From JANMCE01 sp031410595 (lineage in GTDB: Bacteria > Actinomycetota > Acidimicrobiia > Acidimicrobiales > Ilumatobacteraceae): a DNA stretch of 38,274 nt. Below the pieces are notes generated by a model. The model was not told the origin of the DNA. It ran no database searches and saw nothing but the letters and a program-made list of their open reading frames with translations. Below are positions 8,087 through 15,720 of this stretch, piece after piece; positions within the stretch are counted from its first letter, which is position 1; each line of letters starts with the position of its first letter. A program made the position numbers and the translations under genes. The DNA lies in the NCBI GenBank assembly GCA_031410595.1, contig JANNZM010000107.1, positions 1 through 38,274 on the forward strand, given 5' to 3'.

Positions 8087-10756
8087 ATGGAATCATGGCG
8101 GCGTTCTTTTCGCAGACCCATTCTTCTTTGCATCGGACTGCTCCTCACCGCAGTACCTGTCGTGGTTACCGAGCAGTCCGCGGCCGCTCTCACCTGCGAG
8201 ACGCCGATTGCATCCTCGCCCACGGCCGAGGTGTCGGGCCTCTTCCACGGCATTGCGCCGCTGCGTGTTGCCGACAGCCGAAGTGCGCTCGCCATTGATG
8301 GCAAACTCACGCCCGGCTGCTCGGTCGGGGTGCCGATGACCGCCGTTCCGCCGCAGGCTCGCGCCGTGTCGATCAACGTCACCGCCGTTGACTCCGAACG
8401 GCCGGGCTACCTCGTTGTCTACCCGTGCGGCAACCCGGTACCGGCCACCTCGAACATCAACTCACAGGTCGGCGCGGCCGTGCCGAACCTGGTAGTAGTA
8501 CCGCTGCCCGAGTCACGTCGTATCTGCTTCGTGGCCGATCATCCCACCCATGTCGTGGTCGATGTCACGGGTTGGTTCGGCAGTGGCGGGAGCGGATTTG
8601 TGCTCGGGGGAACGCCCGCCAGTGCCGCCTCGGCCCGCCTGCTCGACACGCGCAGCGCGCCTCGACCCGACGCTGCGAAGGATCGGTGGCCCGCCAACAC
8701 CGAGCTGCAACTGCAGGTCGGCCCAACCGATGGAAGTTGGGATGCGGTGTCGGCCAACGTCACAGCCACCGATCCGGTGCAGACCGGCTTCGTCACGGCC
8801 TACCCCTGCGGCCAGCCAGTACCGGCGACATCAACGGTGAACATGTTGGCCGCAGGAACGCGGGCGAACCAGACGCTCGTCGCCCTCGATGCGGTCGGGC
8901 GGTTGTGTCTCTGGAGCAACGAGCCGACCCACCTCATCGTCGACATCGTCGGGCGATTTGTGCGCGGCGTTGGTGCACCGCTGTCGGTTTCAACTGCACA
9001 GCGCGTCGTCGATTCCCGCAACAAGTTGGGGGGCTGGACCGAACCGTTCAAGGCCGGCCTCAAGCTGGCAGTCGACCCCTCGGGTGGAGCGCCGCAGACG
9101 TCGGGCATTGCGTTATTGAACGTGGTCGCCACCGGCGTGACCGAACCCGGGTTCCTGACGTTCTACCCCTGTGGCGGCGCAGTGCCCGTGACGTCGTCGC
9201 TCAACTTCGCGAAGGGCCACGACAGCAGCAACCTGGTTACGGTCGATGCCAACACCTGTGTCACCGGCACTGGTGCGACCCACGTCGTGATCGACCGACT
9301 CGGTTGGTTCGGACGACCCGGTGGTCTGATCGGTTTGTCGGCCGGTCAGCCCGGCCGACTGCAGCCCGAGTTCGAAGCCGATGGTCACGACTACTCGCTG
9401 CCGTGCACGGCCGGAACCAACACGATCCCTGTTGTGTTCGACGCCGCTCCTGGGCGCACGTTGACCGTTGACGGCATCGCGAGAGGTGCATCGTTCGCCG
9501 GTCCGGTGGCCGTCGCCGCCGGTGGTTTGATCACCGTCGGCGTCACCGGACCGGATGGCGCAACCGAGACCTACGCGGTGCGCTGTCTGCCGGCCGACTT
9601 CCCACCGATCCTAGCCAGCGTGCCGGGCTCGCCTGCGCCCGGCTGGTATCTCACCACGCTGGGCTACGGCACTCCGGGCGTCGGCATGTACGCCACCATC
9701 CTCGACGAGCACGGTGCGGTCGTGTGGTATCACAAGGCCACCGGGACCATCTTCGACATCAAACGCACCCGATCCGGCAACGTGGCCTGGACCAACGTGA
9801 GCGGGTTCGGTCCGTTCGGAACGGACACCAACAACAGCTATGAGGAGCACCGACTCGACGGCTCACTCGCTACCAGCTATCGCTCGGTCGGCTCACCCAC
9901 CGACCATCACGACTTCCGCGAACTGCCGAACGGTCATGTGCTGGTGCTCACCTATCTTCCCCGCACCGGTGTCGACGTCACAGCGCTCGGGGCTGGGTAC
10001 AGCGCGTCCGAGCGTGTGGTGGACGCTGTCATTCAAGAGATCGATCCGTCGCTGCCGGCCGGGAGTCCGCCGGTGTGGACATGGAACAGCAAGGATCATT
10101 TCAGCGTCAACGAGACGACCTTCCCGCAACGTTTCGATGTCGATGGCAACATGTCGAACGAGACGGTCGACCTAGTGCACATCAACTCGATTGAGCCGCA
10201 GGCCAACGGTGACATCGTGGCGTCGTTCCGCCATTTGGACGCCGTGGCTCGCATCAGCCGCGCTACCGGCAACATCGTGTGGAAGGTGGGCGGCACCACA
10301 ACCACGAAGGACACCGCGGTGGGGGCCAAAGTCCTGGCCGTCACCAACGATCCACGCGGTGGTCCGGCTCGTCAGCATTCGGCCACCATCACGTCTAGCG
10401 GCAACCTTCTCGTCTTCGACAACCGCACCCCGTTCACTGCTCCGGGTTCACCGTCCATCGGCGCAGCGCGCGCCGTGGAGTATGCGCTGGACCTCGCCGC
10501 CGGCACCGCGACGTTGGTGTGGCGCCTCGACAACCCGACCGGACGCGATGCGTTCGGTCTCGGCAGTGTGCATCGATTCGAGGACGGCGACACGCTGGTG
10601 AACTGGGGACCCATTCAGCCCGTCATGGTGCAGTACGACGCCGCCAATGCCGTGCAGTGGCAGATCACCCAACCCACCGGCGGCATCGGCTACCGCGTGG
10701 TGAAGGAACTACCCGCGTCATTCGACCGCGCCACCCTGCGAGCGCTGGCCGGCTGA
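8087..10756 (+). CDS. Large secreted protein: three repeats plus arylsulfotransferase (ASST)-like domain
   Basis: The product is about 889 residues. The N-terminus is a signal peptide (MESWRRSFRR, a hydrophobic core, then SAAAL). Three repeats of about 105-110 residues follow, each running from a (V/L)xD(S/T)R motif through a YPCG motif to a THV/LIVD..GWF-type end. The C-terminal 390 residues (from about PPILASVPG) resemble ASST-family beta-propeller proteins. Features include ILDEHGAVVWYH, HHDFRELPNGHVLVL, VDLVHINSIEPQANGDI, RQHSATI and SVHRFEDGDTLVNWG, with His residues at the positions where this family has its catalytic histidines. Bacterial ASST moves sulfate between phenolic compounds, but in actinomycetes many members are uncharacterised, so activity is not assured. 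The gene is convergent with the Rieske oxygenase gene, 13 bp apart. Confidence 0.8.
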   Translation: MESWRRSFRRPILLCIGLLLTAVPVVVTEQSAAALTCETPIASSPTAEVSGLFHGIAPLRVADSRSALAIDGKLTPGCSVGVPMTAVPPQARAVSINVTAVDSERPGYLVVYPCGNPVPATSNINSQVGAAVPNLVVVPLPESRRICFVADHPTHVVVDVTGWFGSGGSGFVLGGTPASAASARLLDTRSAPRPDAAKDRWPANTELQLQVGPTDGSWDAVSANVTATDPVQTGFVTAYPCGQPVPATSTVNMLAAGTRANQTLVALDAVGRLCLWSNEPTHLIVDIVGRFVRGVGAPLSVSTAQRVVDSRNKLGGWTEPFKAGLKLAVDPSGGAPQTSGIALLNVVATGVTEPGFLTFYPCGGAVPVTSSLNFAKGHDSSNLVTVDANTCVTGTGATHVVIDRLGWFGRPGGLIGLSAGQPGRLQPEFEADGHDYSLPCTAGTNTIPVVFDAAPGRTLTVDGIARGASFAGPVAVAAGGLITVGVTGPDGATETYAVRCLPADFPPILASVPGSPAPGWYLTTLGYGTPGVGMYATILDEHGAVVWYHKATGTIFDIKRTRSGNVAWTNVSGFGPFGTDTNNSYEEHRLDGSLATSYRSVGSPTDHHDFRELPNGHVLVLTYLPRTGVDVTALGAGYSASERVVDAVIQEIDPSLPAGSPPVWTWNSKDHFSVNETTFPQRFDVDGNMSNETVDLVHINSIEPQANGDIVASFRHLDAVARISRATGNIVWKVGGTTTTKDTAVGAKVLAVTNDPRGGPARQHSATITSSGNLLVFDNRTPFTAPGSPSIGAARAVEYALDLAAGTATLVWRLDNPTGRDAFGLGSVHRFEDGDTLVNWGPIQPVMVQYDAANAVQWQITQPTGGIGYRVVKELPASFDRATLRALAG
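8261..9318 (+). repeat. Three degenerate protein-domain repeats within the ASST-like gene
   Basis: The repeats occupy about 8261-8580, 8635-8962 and 8998-9318. Shared landmarks in each copy are a DSR/DTR start, an xVxVTAxD/VVATG strand, GFLxxYPCG or an equivalent, a SxxN motif, a valine-rich strand, and T-H-hydrophobic-V-I/V-D ending in W/RF. The repeats are visible at protein level but diverged in DNA. Confidence 0.75.
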
Positions 10757-10769
10757 GCAAGCGACCCGG

Positions 10770-11861
10770 CTAGGCGATGGGTTCGAGGAGGTCGTCGACG
10801 ATCTCGACATGCTGTTCGGTCGCGACGAGGCGAGCCAGGATGCGGCGAGCGCGCAGCGGACCGGAATCGATCGAGAGCATGACGGGTCGAAGGTTCTCCA
10901 GGCCGCCGGCGCGGTCGTGGGCCTTTTGCTGAGCTTCGAGCACCGGTTTGTCCTGATCCTCGAACGCGATGCGACGAAGCTTCGACAAGGTGTCGGCGAT
11001 GGCATCATCGTGGTCGGCGGGAGTAACGCCGTCGCCATCGATTCGCACCGCAGCGATGTGGTAGTAGCAGCGACCCTTGGTTGCCGGCGTGAGCAGGTGG
11101 GTACCAATGACGGTGATCCCGGTTGCTTGCGATTCACCGGGAGGGAAGACCGCCGACTCATGCCGCAGGTTGCTTGGCGCATCCCAGCGCATCACCGAGA
11201 TGCCATCGCAGGGCTGCCCGTCGTTGCGGAACATCATGTTGAACATCGGCCCCGGCGGCTCGCTGAAACGGCGGCGGGTGATGGTGAGTGTGTCGCCGTC
11301 CTCCTCCATGGTCACCTCGATCTCGGGAATTTCGCCATCGTTGGCGAGCGTGCCGCGGTGGAGATACTGGACGTGGCTGAGGTCCAAGAGATTGTCGGCC
11401 ACCAGTTGATAGTCGGCTTCCATCATCAGCCACTCCCGTCGGCTGACAACGCCGGCAGCGCCTTCATCAAGGTAGGAGAGGTCGGGAATCAGCGTTACGT
11501 CCGGCTCCTGTTCGCCCATCCAGAGCCACACCAGCGTGTGCTTCTCAACGACGTCGTAGGACTTGATGTCGAGCGAGCGCGGGATGCGGCCGGTGCCGTG
11601 CGGGTTCTTGACGCAGGCTCCGGAACCGTCGAACTGCAGGCCGTGATACGTGCATTCGATGGCGTCGCCGTCGTTGCATTTGGTACCCATGCTGAGCGGA
11701 ACAAAGCGGTGCGAGCACTGGTCGGCGAGCGCAGCGGGCCGGCCGTTGCCCTTCCGGTACAGCACAACGGGCTCGTCACAGATGGTGCGCGTCTCAAGCG
11801 CGTCGGGGCCAAGGTCCTTGGCCCACATGGCGACGTACCAGGCATTGCGCAGATATTCCAT
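10770..11861 (-). CDS. Rieske-type non-heme iron oxygenase (VanA-like)
   Basis: From the ATG at 11861 the product is 363 residues; an earlier ATG at 11873 adds only four. The start MEYLRNAWYV matches the usual beginning of vanillate O-demethylase-type oxygenases. Rieske ligands are Cys49/His51 and Cys70/His73. The mononuclear iron site is DNLLDLSHVQYLH, with Asp160, His163 and His168. Such enzymes hydroxylate or demethylate small aromatics or amines, using a reductase that is not in this window. It lies 61 bp downstream of tmpB on the same strand. A role on a TmpAB product such as glycine betaine is possible but only inferred; the sequence resembles the VanA branch more than known betaine demethylases. 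Confidence 0.88.
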   Translation of the reverse strand: MEYLRNAWYVAMWAKDLGPDALETRTICDEPVVLYRKGNGRPAALADQCSHRFVPLSMGTKCNDGDAIECTYHGLQFDGSGACVKNPHGTGRIPRSLDIKSYDVVEKHTLVWLWMGEQEPDVTLIPDLSYLDEGAAGVVSRREWLMMEADYQLVADNLLDLSHVQYLHRGTLANDGEIPEIEVTMEEDGDTLTITRRRFSEPPGPMFNMMFRNDGQPCDGISVMRWDAPSNLRHESAVFPPGESQATGITVIGTHLLTPATKGRCYYHIAAVRIDGDGVTPADHDDAIADTLSKLRRIAFEDQDKPVLEAQQKAHDRAGGLENLRPVMLSIDSGPLRARRILARLVATEQHVEIVDDLLEPIA

Positions 11862-11922
11862 GTCTCCCACCATGCCGCACTGCGCCGTCAGGGTACATGT
11901 CTACGTTTCGCTCTGAAGAACG

Positions 11923-12474
11923 CTACGGGTGGTGGACGGCCACACTTTCGAGCAACTGCCGATAGTGATCGAGCGGAGGAATTTTGAGCCCAGCTGTCTT
12001 GCCAGAGTCGTCCCAGCAGCGGATCTTCACTGCATCTTGCGCCCACATATTACTTGCAAATGCAACTGCATCGTTCGGGGGGAGTGGGCCTCCCTGCAAC
12101 TGAAGGCTCAAGCGAGAGGCCGGAGAAAGAACCATGAGATAGCCCAGCTCGGTCGCACAGAGGTAACGCTTTGCTTCCACGTGCAGTCGAATCGGTTCGG
12201 TGACGGCCGGGCCAAAGACAGCCGACAGCCACACCGCGGCAACATCTTCATGCCGGGTGTCAACCCCTTGCTCGGCGGCATCCTGGCGCTCCTCGTGTAC
12301 GAGATGGCCGAAGTCGTGCAGAAGGGCAGCCGCGATCAGGCTCGGAGATGCACCGTTACCTTGGGCGAGGTGGGCGGTTTGCAGCATGTGCTCGGTAATC
12401 GAAACCGCTTCACCCAAGTACGCCTGGTTGCCGCGTTCTTCGATGATGCCAAGCACCTCGGCGACCGACGTCAT
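11923..12474 (-). CDS. tmpB: TmpB/PhnZ-type HD-domain mixed-valent diiron oxygenase (C-P bond cleavage)
   Basis: This 183-residue protein strongly matches the PhnZ family. The Y19-x-x-E22 pair sits in AYLGEAVSITEH; metal ligands include His29, His53-Asp54 (LLHDFGH), His75, His98 (RLHVEAKRYLC) and an Asp in CWDD near residue 149. Family members oxidatively cleave alpha-hydroxyphosphonates to release phosphate. PhnZ acts on hydroxylated 2-aminoethylphosphonate, giving glycine. TmpB acts on the trimethylated analogue, giving glycine betaine. I call TmpB because the partner gene is TmpA-like rather than PhnY*-like. The ATG overlaps the tmpA stop in an ATGA, with GGAG about 8 nt upstream, so translation is probably coupled. 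Confidence 0.85.
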   Translation of the reverse strand: MTSVAEVLGIIEERGNQAYLGEAVSITEHMLQTAHLAQGNGASPSLIAAALLHDFGHLVHEERQDAAEQGVDTRHEDVAAVWLSAVFGPAVTEPIRLHVEAKRYLCATELGYLMVLSPASRLSLQLQGGPLPPNDAVAFASNMWAQDAVKIRCWDDSGKTAGLKIPPLDHYRQLLESVAVHHP

Positions 12475-13544
12475 CTCGTTCGCTCCAAGACCGAGATCGT
12501 GCTGCGCAGCCCGTCGATGTCGGCGTAGCAACCCTGCAGATGCCTCGACCCGGCGGAGGCTTCGTAGGCCGACCGGCCGTGCAAGACTCGGCGATTGTTA
12601 ACGATGAACAAATCTCCGGGCTCGAGCCGGAACTGCACCTGATATGCCGGGTCGGCGAGGAGGCGGGCAAACAACAGGTACGCGTCGAACCACGCCACCA
12701 TCTCATCGGTCGGCAAGCTCGGCGGTTGCATCGATCGTGCGTTAAACCGCACCCCCCGTACGGTTCCAGCGGTATCAAGCTCAATCAGCGGCGCGGTCGT
12801 TGAGAGGTCGGTGGCCTCGTCACGGTAGGAAAATGACACACTCCGGTTGGCCAGAAGTCCGAACCCGTCAGGCTGCTGCCGACGTACTTCATCCGCGATA
12901 CGAAACCCGTCGACCACGATGTTCTCTCCGCCCGACGCGCTGGAGGCAAGGCAGTGCAGGAGTTGCAAGGTGGGCACCGGCTCACGGTATGGGTTGTCGC
13001 TGTGGGCGGCGAGTCCGAGTGATGTGTTGGCCAGGTTGGTTGGGTCCACAACCGATCGCACATCGAAGAAGCGGCCATAGTTTGTCTCCCGCACGAACCC
13101 GAACAGCTCAGCCACGCGGGTGACCTCGCCGTCGATGATCGGCACGCCCTGCAACAGACCGAAGCCGAGGCGGTCGACCTCTCGCAACCACGCGAGCAAC
13201 GCCTCGGGATCAGCCGCGATGGCGTCATGCGTCGCGGTCGGTGGTGCGGCAATGGCGGATCGATCCCACGTGTCGACGGCGGGTGTCACCGGCGATGCGA
13301 GAAGGCTCTTGATCGAGTAGACGCTCTCATGATCATCGGGCGTCCACCACACGTAAAGCCAACCGTCTCGCGGTTCGCAGCGCACGGCCTGCAGGTCGAA
13401 GGAGATCGTGGCCGGATCAAGGAGTCGTTGTCCACTGGGGTGCAGACACGACGCACACGCGCACTGGTTCCGCAGCCACGCTGACGACACTGCCATGACA
13501 CCGTCGGGCATATTTACGGTGACGGTGCGACGAGCAAGCACCAT
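12471..13544 (-). CDS. tmpA: TmpA-type Fe(II)/2-oxoglutarate dioxygenase (gamma-butyrobetaine hydroxylase-like)
   Basis: This 357-residue protein has two parts. The N-terminal zinc-binding module has Cys28-x-Cys30-x2-Cys33 and a possible fourth ligand at His72, as in gamma-butyrobetaine hydroxylase. The TauD-type catalytic domain has His181-x-Asp183 and His322 for iron and Arg334 as a likely 2-oxoglutarate contact. The family includes gamma-butyrobetaine hydroxylase and TmpA, which hydroxylates 2-trimethylaminoethylphosphonate at C1. The tight pairing with a PhnZ-like HD protein makes TmpA much more likely than carnitine synthesis. The ATG overlaps the upstream PPOX stop by one base (TGATG), and the stop overlaps tmpB (ATGA). 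Confidence 0.85.
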   Translation of the reverse strand: MVLARRTVTVNMPDGVMAVSSAWLRNQCACASCLHPSGQRLLDPATISFDLQAVRCEPRDGWLYVWWTPDDHESVYSIKSLLASPVTPAVDTWDRSAIAAPPTATHDAIAADPEALLAWLREVDRLGFGLLQGVPIIDGEVTRVAELFGFVRETNYGRFFDVRSVVDPTNLANTSLGLAAHSDNPYREPVPTLQLLHCLASSASGGENIVVDGFRIADEVRRQQPDGFGLLANRSVSFSYRDEATDLSTTAPLIELDTAGTVRGVRFNARSMQPPSLPTDEMVAWFDAYLLFARLLADPAYQVQFRLEPGDLFIVNNRRVLHGRSAYEASAGSRHLQGCYADIDGLRSTISVLERTR

Positions 13545-13957
13545 CAGTCCAGCGTAACGATCACCGCAACGTCCCCATAGGGAAATGACCCTTTTCCGAT
13601 ATGGCCGACGGTGTTGAAGAACTTGCTCAGCGGCACCATGACGCCGTACTTCTTCTTGATCTTGGGCGAAAGCTCAGCCAGTTCGGGTCCGGTGGAAAGA
13701 ACGGCTGTTCCGGTGACCACGTCGGATCCGGGCTTCACCCGACCGCGGACATCGCTGGTCTGCATCGTGACCTTGGCGGTGTGGGCCAGCCGCTTGGCTT
13801 TTCCCGAGGCGGACGACGTCCAGAAACCCACTTTGCCACCATCAACGGGCACGACCCAGACCGGCGAGGTGACGGCGACGCCGTTCTTTCGATACGTCGT
13901 AAATGCCATGTATTTCTCATCAGCAAGGTTCATAGGTAAACCGTAGACCTTTCTCAC
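13544..13957 (-). CDS. PPOX-class F420-dependent oxidoreductase (Rv2061 family)
   Basis: This small split-barrel flavin/deazaflavin enzyme has 137 residues from the GTG at 13957, or 129 from the ATG at 13933. The segment FWTSSASGKAKRL followed by QTSDVRGRVKPG is characteristic of the mycobacterial Rv2061 family, which is predicted to use F420H2. The GTG at 13957 forms a GTGA overlap with the ligase stop, favouring coupled translation. The ATG at 13933 has a TACGGT hexamer 6 nt upstream, favouring an independent leaderless transcript. Both may be used. Substrate is unknown. The stop overlaps the tmpA start. Confidence 0.85.
   Translation of the reverse strand: MRKVYGLPMNLADEKYMAFTTYRKNGVAVTSPVWVVPVDGGKVGFWTSSASGKAKRLAHTAKVTMQTSDVRGRVKPGSDVVTGTAVLSTGPELAELSPKIKKKYGVMVPLSKFFNTVGHIGKGSFPYGDVAVIVTLD
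13940..13945 (-). promoter_or_regulatory. Possible internal -10 (TACGGT) within the ligase-tmpAB operon
   Basis: On the minus strand TACGGT ends 6 nt before the ATG at 13933. If used, PPOX-tmpA-tmpB could be transcribed without the ligase gene. Confidence 0.4.
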
Positions 13958-15462
13958 CGCGCGATTGGTAACAAGGCCTGCACCGCTTCAATCGTGTCGG
14001 CATCGGCTGGTGTCTTGTCCGGGCGATAGCGTTTGACCCGAGCGAAACGCAGGGCGACTCCACCGGGGTAGCGGGTGGATTTCTGTACCCCGTCCACCGC
14101 TATTTCTACGACGAGTTCGGGGCGGACGTGCACCTCGATGCCGCGCTCTTCCACCTTGCGCTCAAGGAACTGCTCGGTCTGCCAGGTGAGGAGCGCGTCG
14201 GTCATCCCCTTGAACGTCTTGCCCACCATCACATAGCCATCTGATTGCCTTGCGCCGAGGTGCAGATTGGACAGCCACCCCTGGCGACGACCGTGTCCCC
14301 ACTCGGCGGCCAGCACGACCAGGTCGAGCGTGCGGACGGGCTTCACTTTTCGCCACGACTTTCCTCGGCGGCCCGCCTCGTACAGCGAGTCGAGCGCCTT
14401 CACCATCACGCCCTCATGACCGGCCGCAAGCGCCTGGTCGGAGAACGCCGAGGCAACATCGCCGTCGGTCGTCTCCAAGGTCGGGATGCGCATGGCCCCG
14501 GTGACGCGGACCAATGTCGCCTGCCGTTCGATGAGGGGCACATCGATCAGATCGATACCATCGGCGTGCAGGCAGTCAAAGAAGAACGGCCGAAGCGTGA
14601 TGTTGGAACCACCCTCGCTGCCAAAGCTGCCTGCGGTCTCTTGGAAGAGCCTGGGTACGTCATCTTCGTGCAGGCCGATAAGTTCGCCGTCAAGGATTAC
14701 TCGTGTCGCCGGGAGTGAGCGGATGATCTCGACCACGCCCGGGAAGCGATGGGTGACGTCATTCAGATTGCGCGTGAAGATGCGCACCTCTTCACCATTT
14801 CGATGGACCTGGATGCGAATACCGTCGAGCTTCCATTCAATCGACGATCGGCCGATCTGTTCCACAGCTTCGGACACGCTTGCTGCGGTAGAAGCGAGCA
14901 TCGGCTGCACCGGTTGCAGTACCTGAAGGCCAACCTCGTGAAGTCCCTTGAGGCCCGTGGTCCCGGCAACGACCGCAGTGCGACCGATGTCTCCCGTCAG
15001 CATTGCTGCTCGTCGCACCACGTCAAGCGGAACCCCGGCGGCCTTCGCGACAGCATCGGTCACCACGCCTTCGAGCGCACCCTGGCGCATCTCGCCAACG
15101 ATCAAGCGGCGCAGGTAGTTCTGCTCATCATCGGTAGCCCGGCCGAAGAGTTGAGTGACCAGTTCGGTGCGCGCCGTTTGTGAGCCGGTGCCGCTGGCAT
15201 CGGCCAACTGTTGAAAGCACTGATCGACATCGTGCAACGTCACGGTCGGCTCCTCGGCGGCCGCCGTCTGGTCCTTCCACGCGGTGGCCCAACCGACGTT
15301 CAGCCGACGCTGTCGCGGTTCTCCGATCAGGAAGTCGACGCCGATCTCAATTTCATCCGGCCCGAACCGGGCGATCAACTCCGCGAGGAGTGCGACTTTG
15401 GCCGACCTCGAACGGGTGGCGGCCACGGACAACGACGTCGTCACCAGATCGTTCAGCAGCAC
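13954..15462 (-). CDS. ligB: ATP-dependent DNA ligase (LigB-like)
   Basis: This 502-residue protein is close in length to mycobacterial LigB (about 507). It has an N-terminal helical DNA-binding domain (about 1-175). The nucleotidyltransferase domain has motif I EWKLDGIR, whose Lys is adenylated. Motif III is VILDGELIG, motif IV is EGVMVK and motif V is SWRKVKP. A C-terminal OB domain with a basic end completes it. It seals nicks using ATP and is normally dispensable beside the NAD-dependent LigA. The start is GTG with a TAAGGT hexamer 6 nt upstream and no Shine-Dalgarno. It heads a minus-strand operon in which each following gene overlaps the previous one. Confidence 0.92.
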   Translation of the reverse strand: MLLNDLVTTSLSVAATRSRSAKVALLAELIARFGPDEIEIGVDFLIGEPRQRRLNVGWATAWKDQTAAAEEPTVTLHDVDQCFQQLADASGTGSQTARTELVTQLFGRATDDEQNYLRRLIVGEMRQGALEGVVTDAVAKAAGVPLDVVRRAAMLTGDIGRTAVVAGTTGLKGLHEVGLQVLQPVQPMLASTAASVSEAVEQIGRSSIEWKLDGIRIQVHRNGEEVRIFTRNLNDVTHRFPGVVEIIRSLPATRVILDGELIGLHEDDVPRLFQETAGSFGSEGGSNITLRPFFFDCLHADGIDLIDVPLIERQATLVRVTGAMRIPTLETTDGDVASAFSDQALAAGHEGVMVKALDSLYEAGRRGKSWRKVKPVRTLDLVVLAAEWGHGRRQGWLSNLHLGARQSDGYVMVGKTFKGMTDALLTWQTEQFLERKVEERGIEVHVRPELVVEIAVDGVQKSTRYPGGVALRFARVKRYRPDKTPADADTIEAVQALLPIAR

Positions 15463-15468
15463 ATCTCG

Positions 15469-15474
15469 ACCTTA
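15469..15474 (-). promoter_or_regulatory. -10 element (TAAGGT), leaderless start of the ligase operon
   Basis: On the minus strand TAAGGT ends 6 nt before the GTG at 15462. It would drive ligase, PPOX, tmpA and tmpB as one transcript. Confidence 0.55.
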
Positions 15475-15530
15475 CCCACCCTCGCCCGGGTCGTCGGATT
15501 CATCCCGATTCGTTGATCGAGCCGATATTT

Positions 15531-15614
15531 TTCACGCACAACGCCGTGTCCATTCGCGCACAACGGCGCCTTGGGCGGCCTACAGCGCCAAGAACAGGAT
15601 TTGTGCGCGAATGG
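15531..15614. repeat. Direct and inverted repeats, operator-like, between ligase and the GlxA-type gene
   Basis: TTCACGCACAACG at 15531 and TTCGCGCACAACG at 15553 are direct repeats 22 bp apart, about two helical turns. The second copy also forms one arm of a perfect 14-bp inverted repeat (15550-15563 with 15601-15614; arm CCATTCGCGCACAA), with 37 nt between the arms. A weaker half-copy (TTGCGCGAACG) lies downstream near 15624. The position between two divergent promoters suggests regulator binding sites, perhaps for the GlxA-type protein itself. Confidence 0.6.
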
Positions 15615-15708
15615 GATGGTCCGATTGCGCGAACGGCTGAGGAAACCGTTCCCGCCGATGGCGGAAGATGAGGGTTACGTGTCATTGACGCCACGGTGTG
15701 CTCGGCCG

Positions 15709-15714
15709 CATGAT
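15709..15714 (+). promoter_or_regulatory. Possible -10 (CATGAT) of the GlxA-type gene
   Basis: CATGAT ends 6 nt before the GTG at 15721. It is a weaker match than the TANNNT elements at other genes here, but it has the same spacing. Confidence 0.35.
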
Positions 15715-15720
15715 GGTCGG

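Noticed and set aside
10809..11987. Plus-strand frame (392 codons) opposite the Rieske oxygenase
   Set aside because: The Rieske and iron-site motifs on the minus strand are unambiguous; the plus frame has no recognisable feature.
12471..13544. Carnitine biosynthesis (gamma-butyrobetaine hydroxylase)
   Set aside because: Domain layout fits, but the translationally coupled PhnZ-type gene has no place in carnitine synthesis; TmpA explains both genes.
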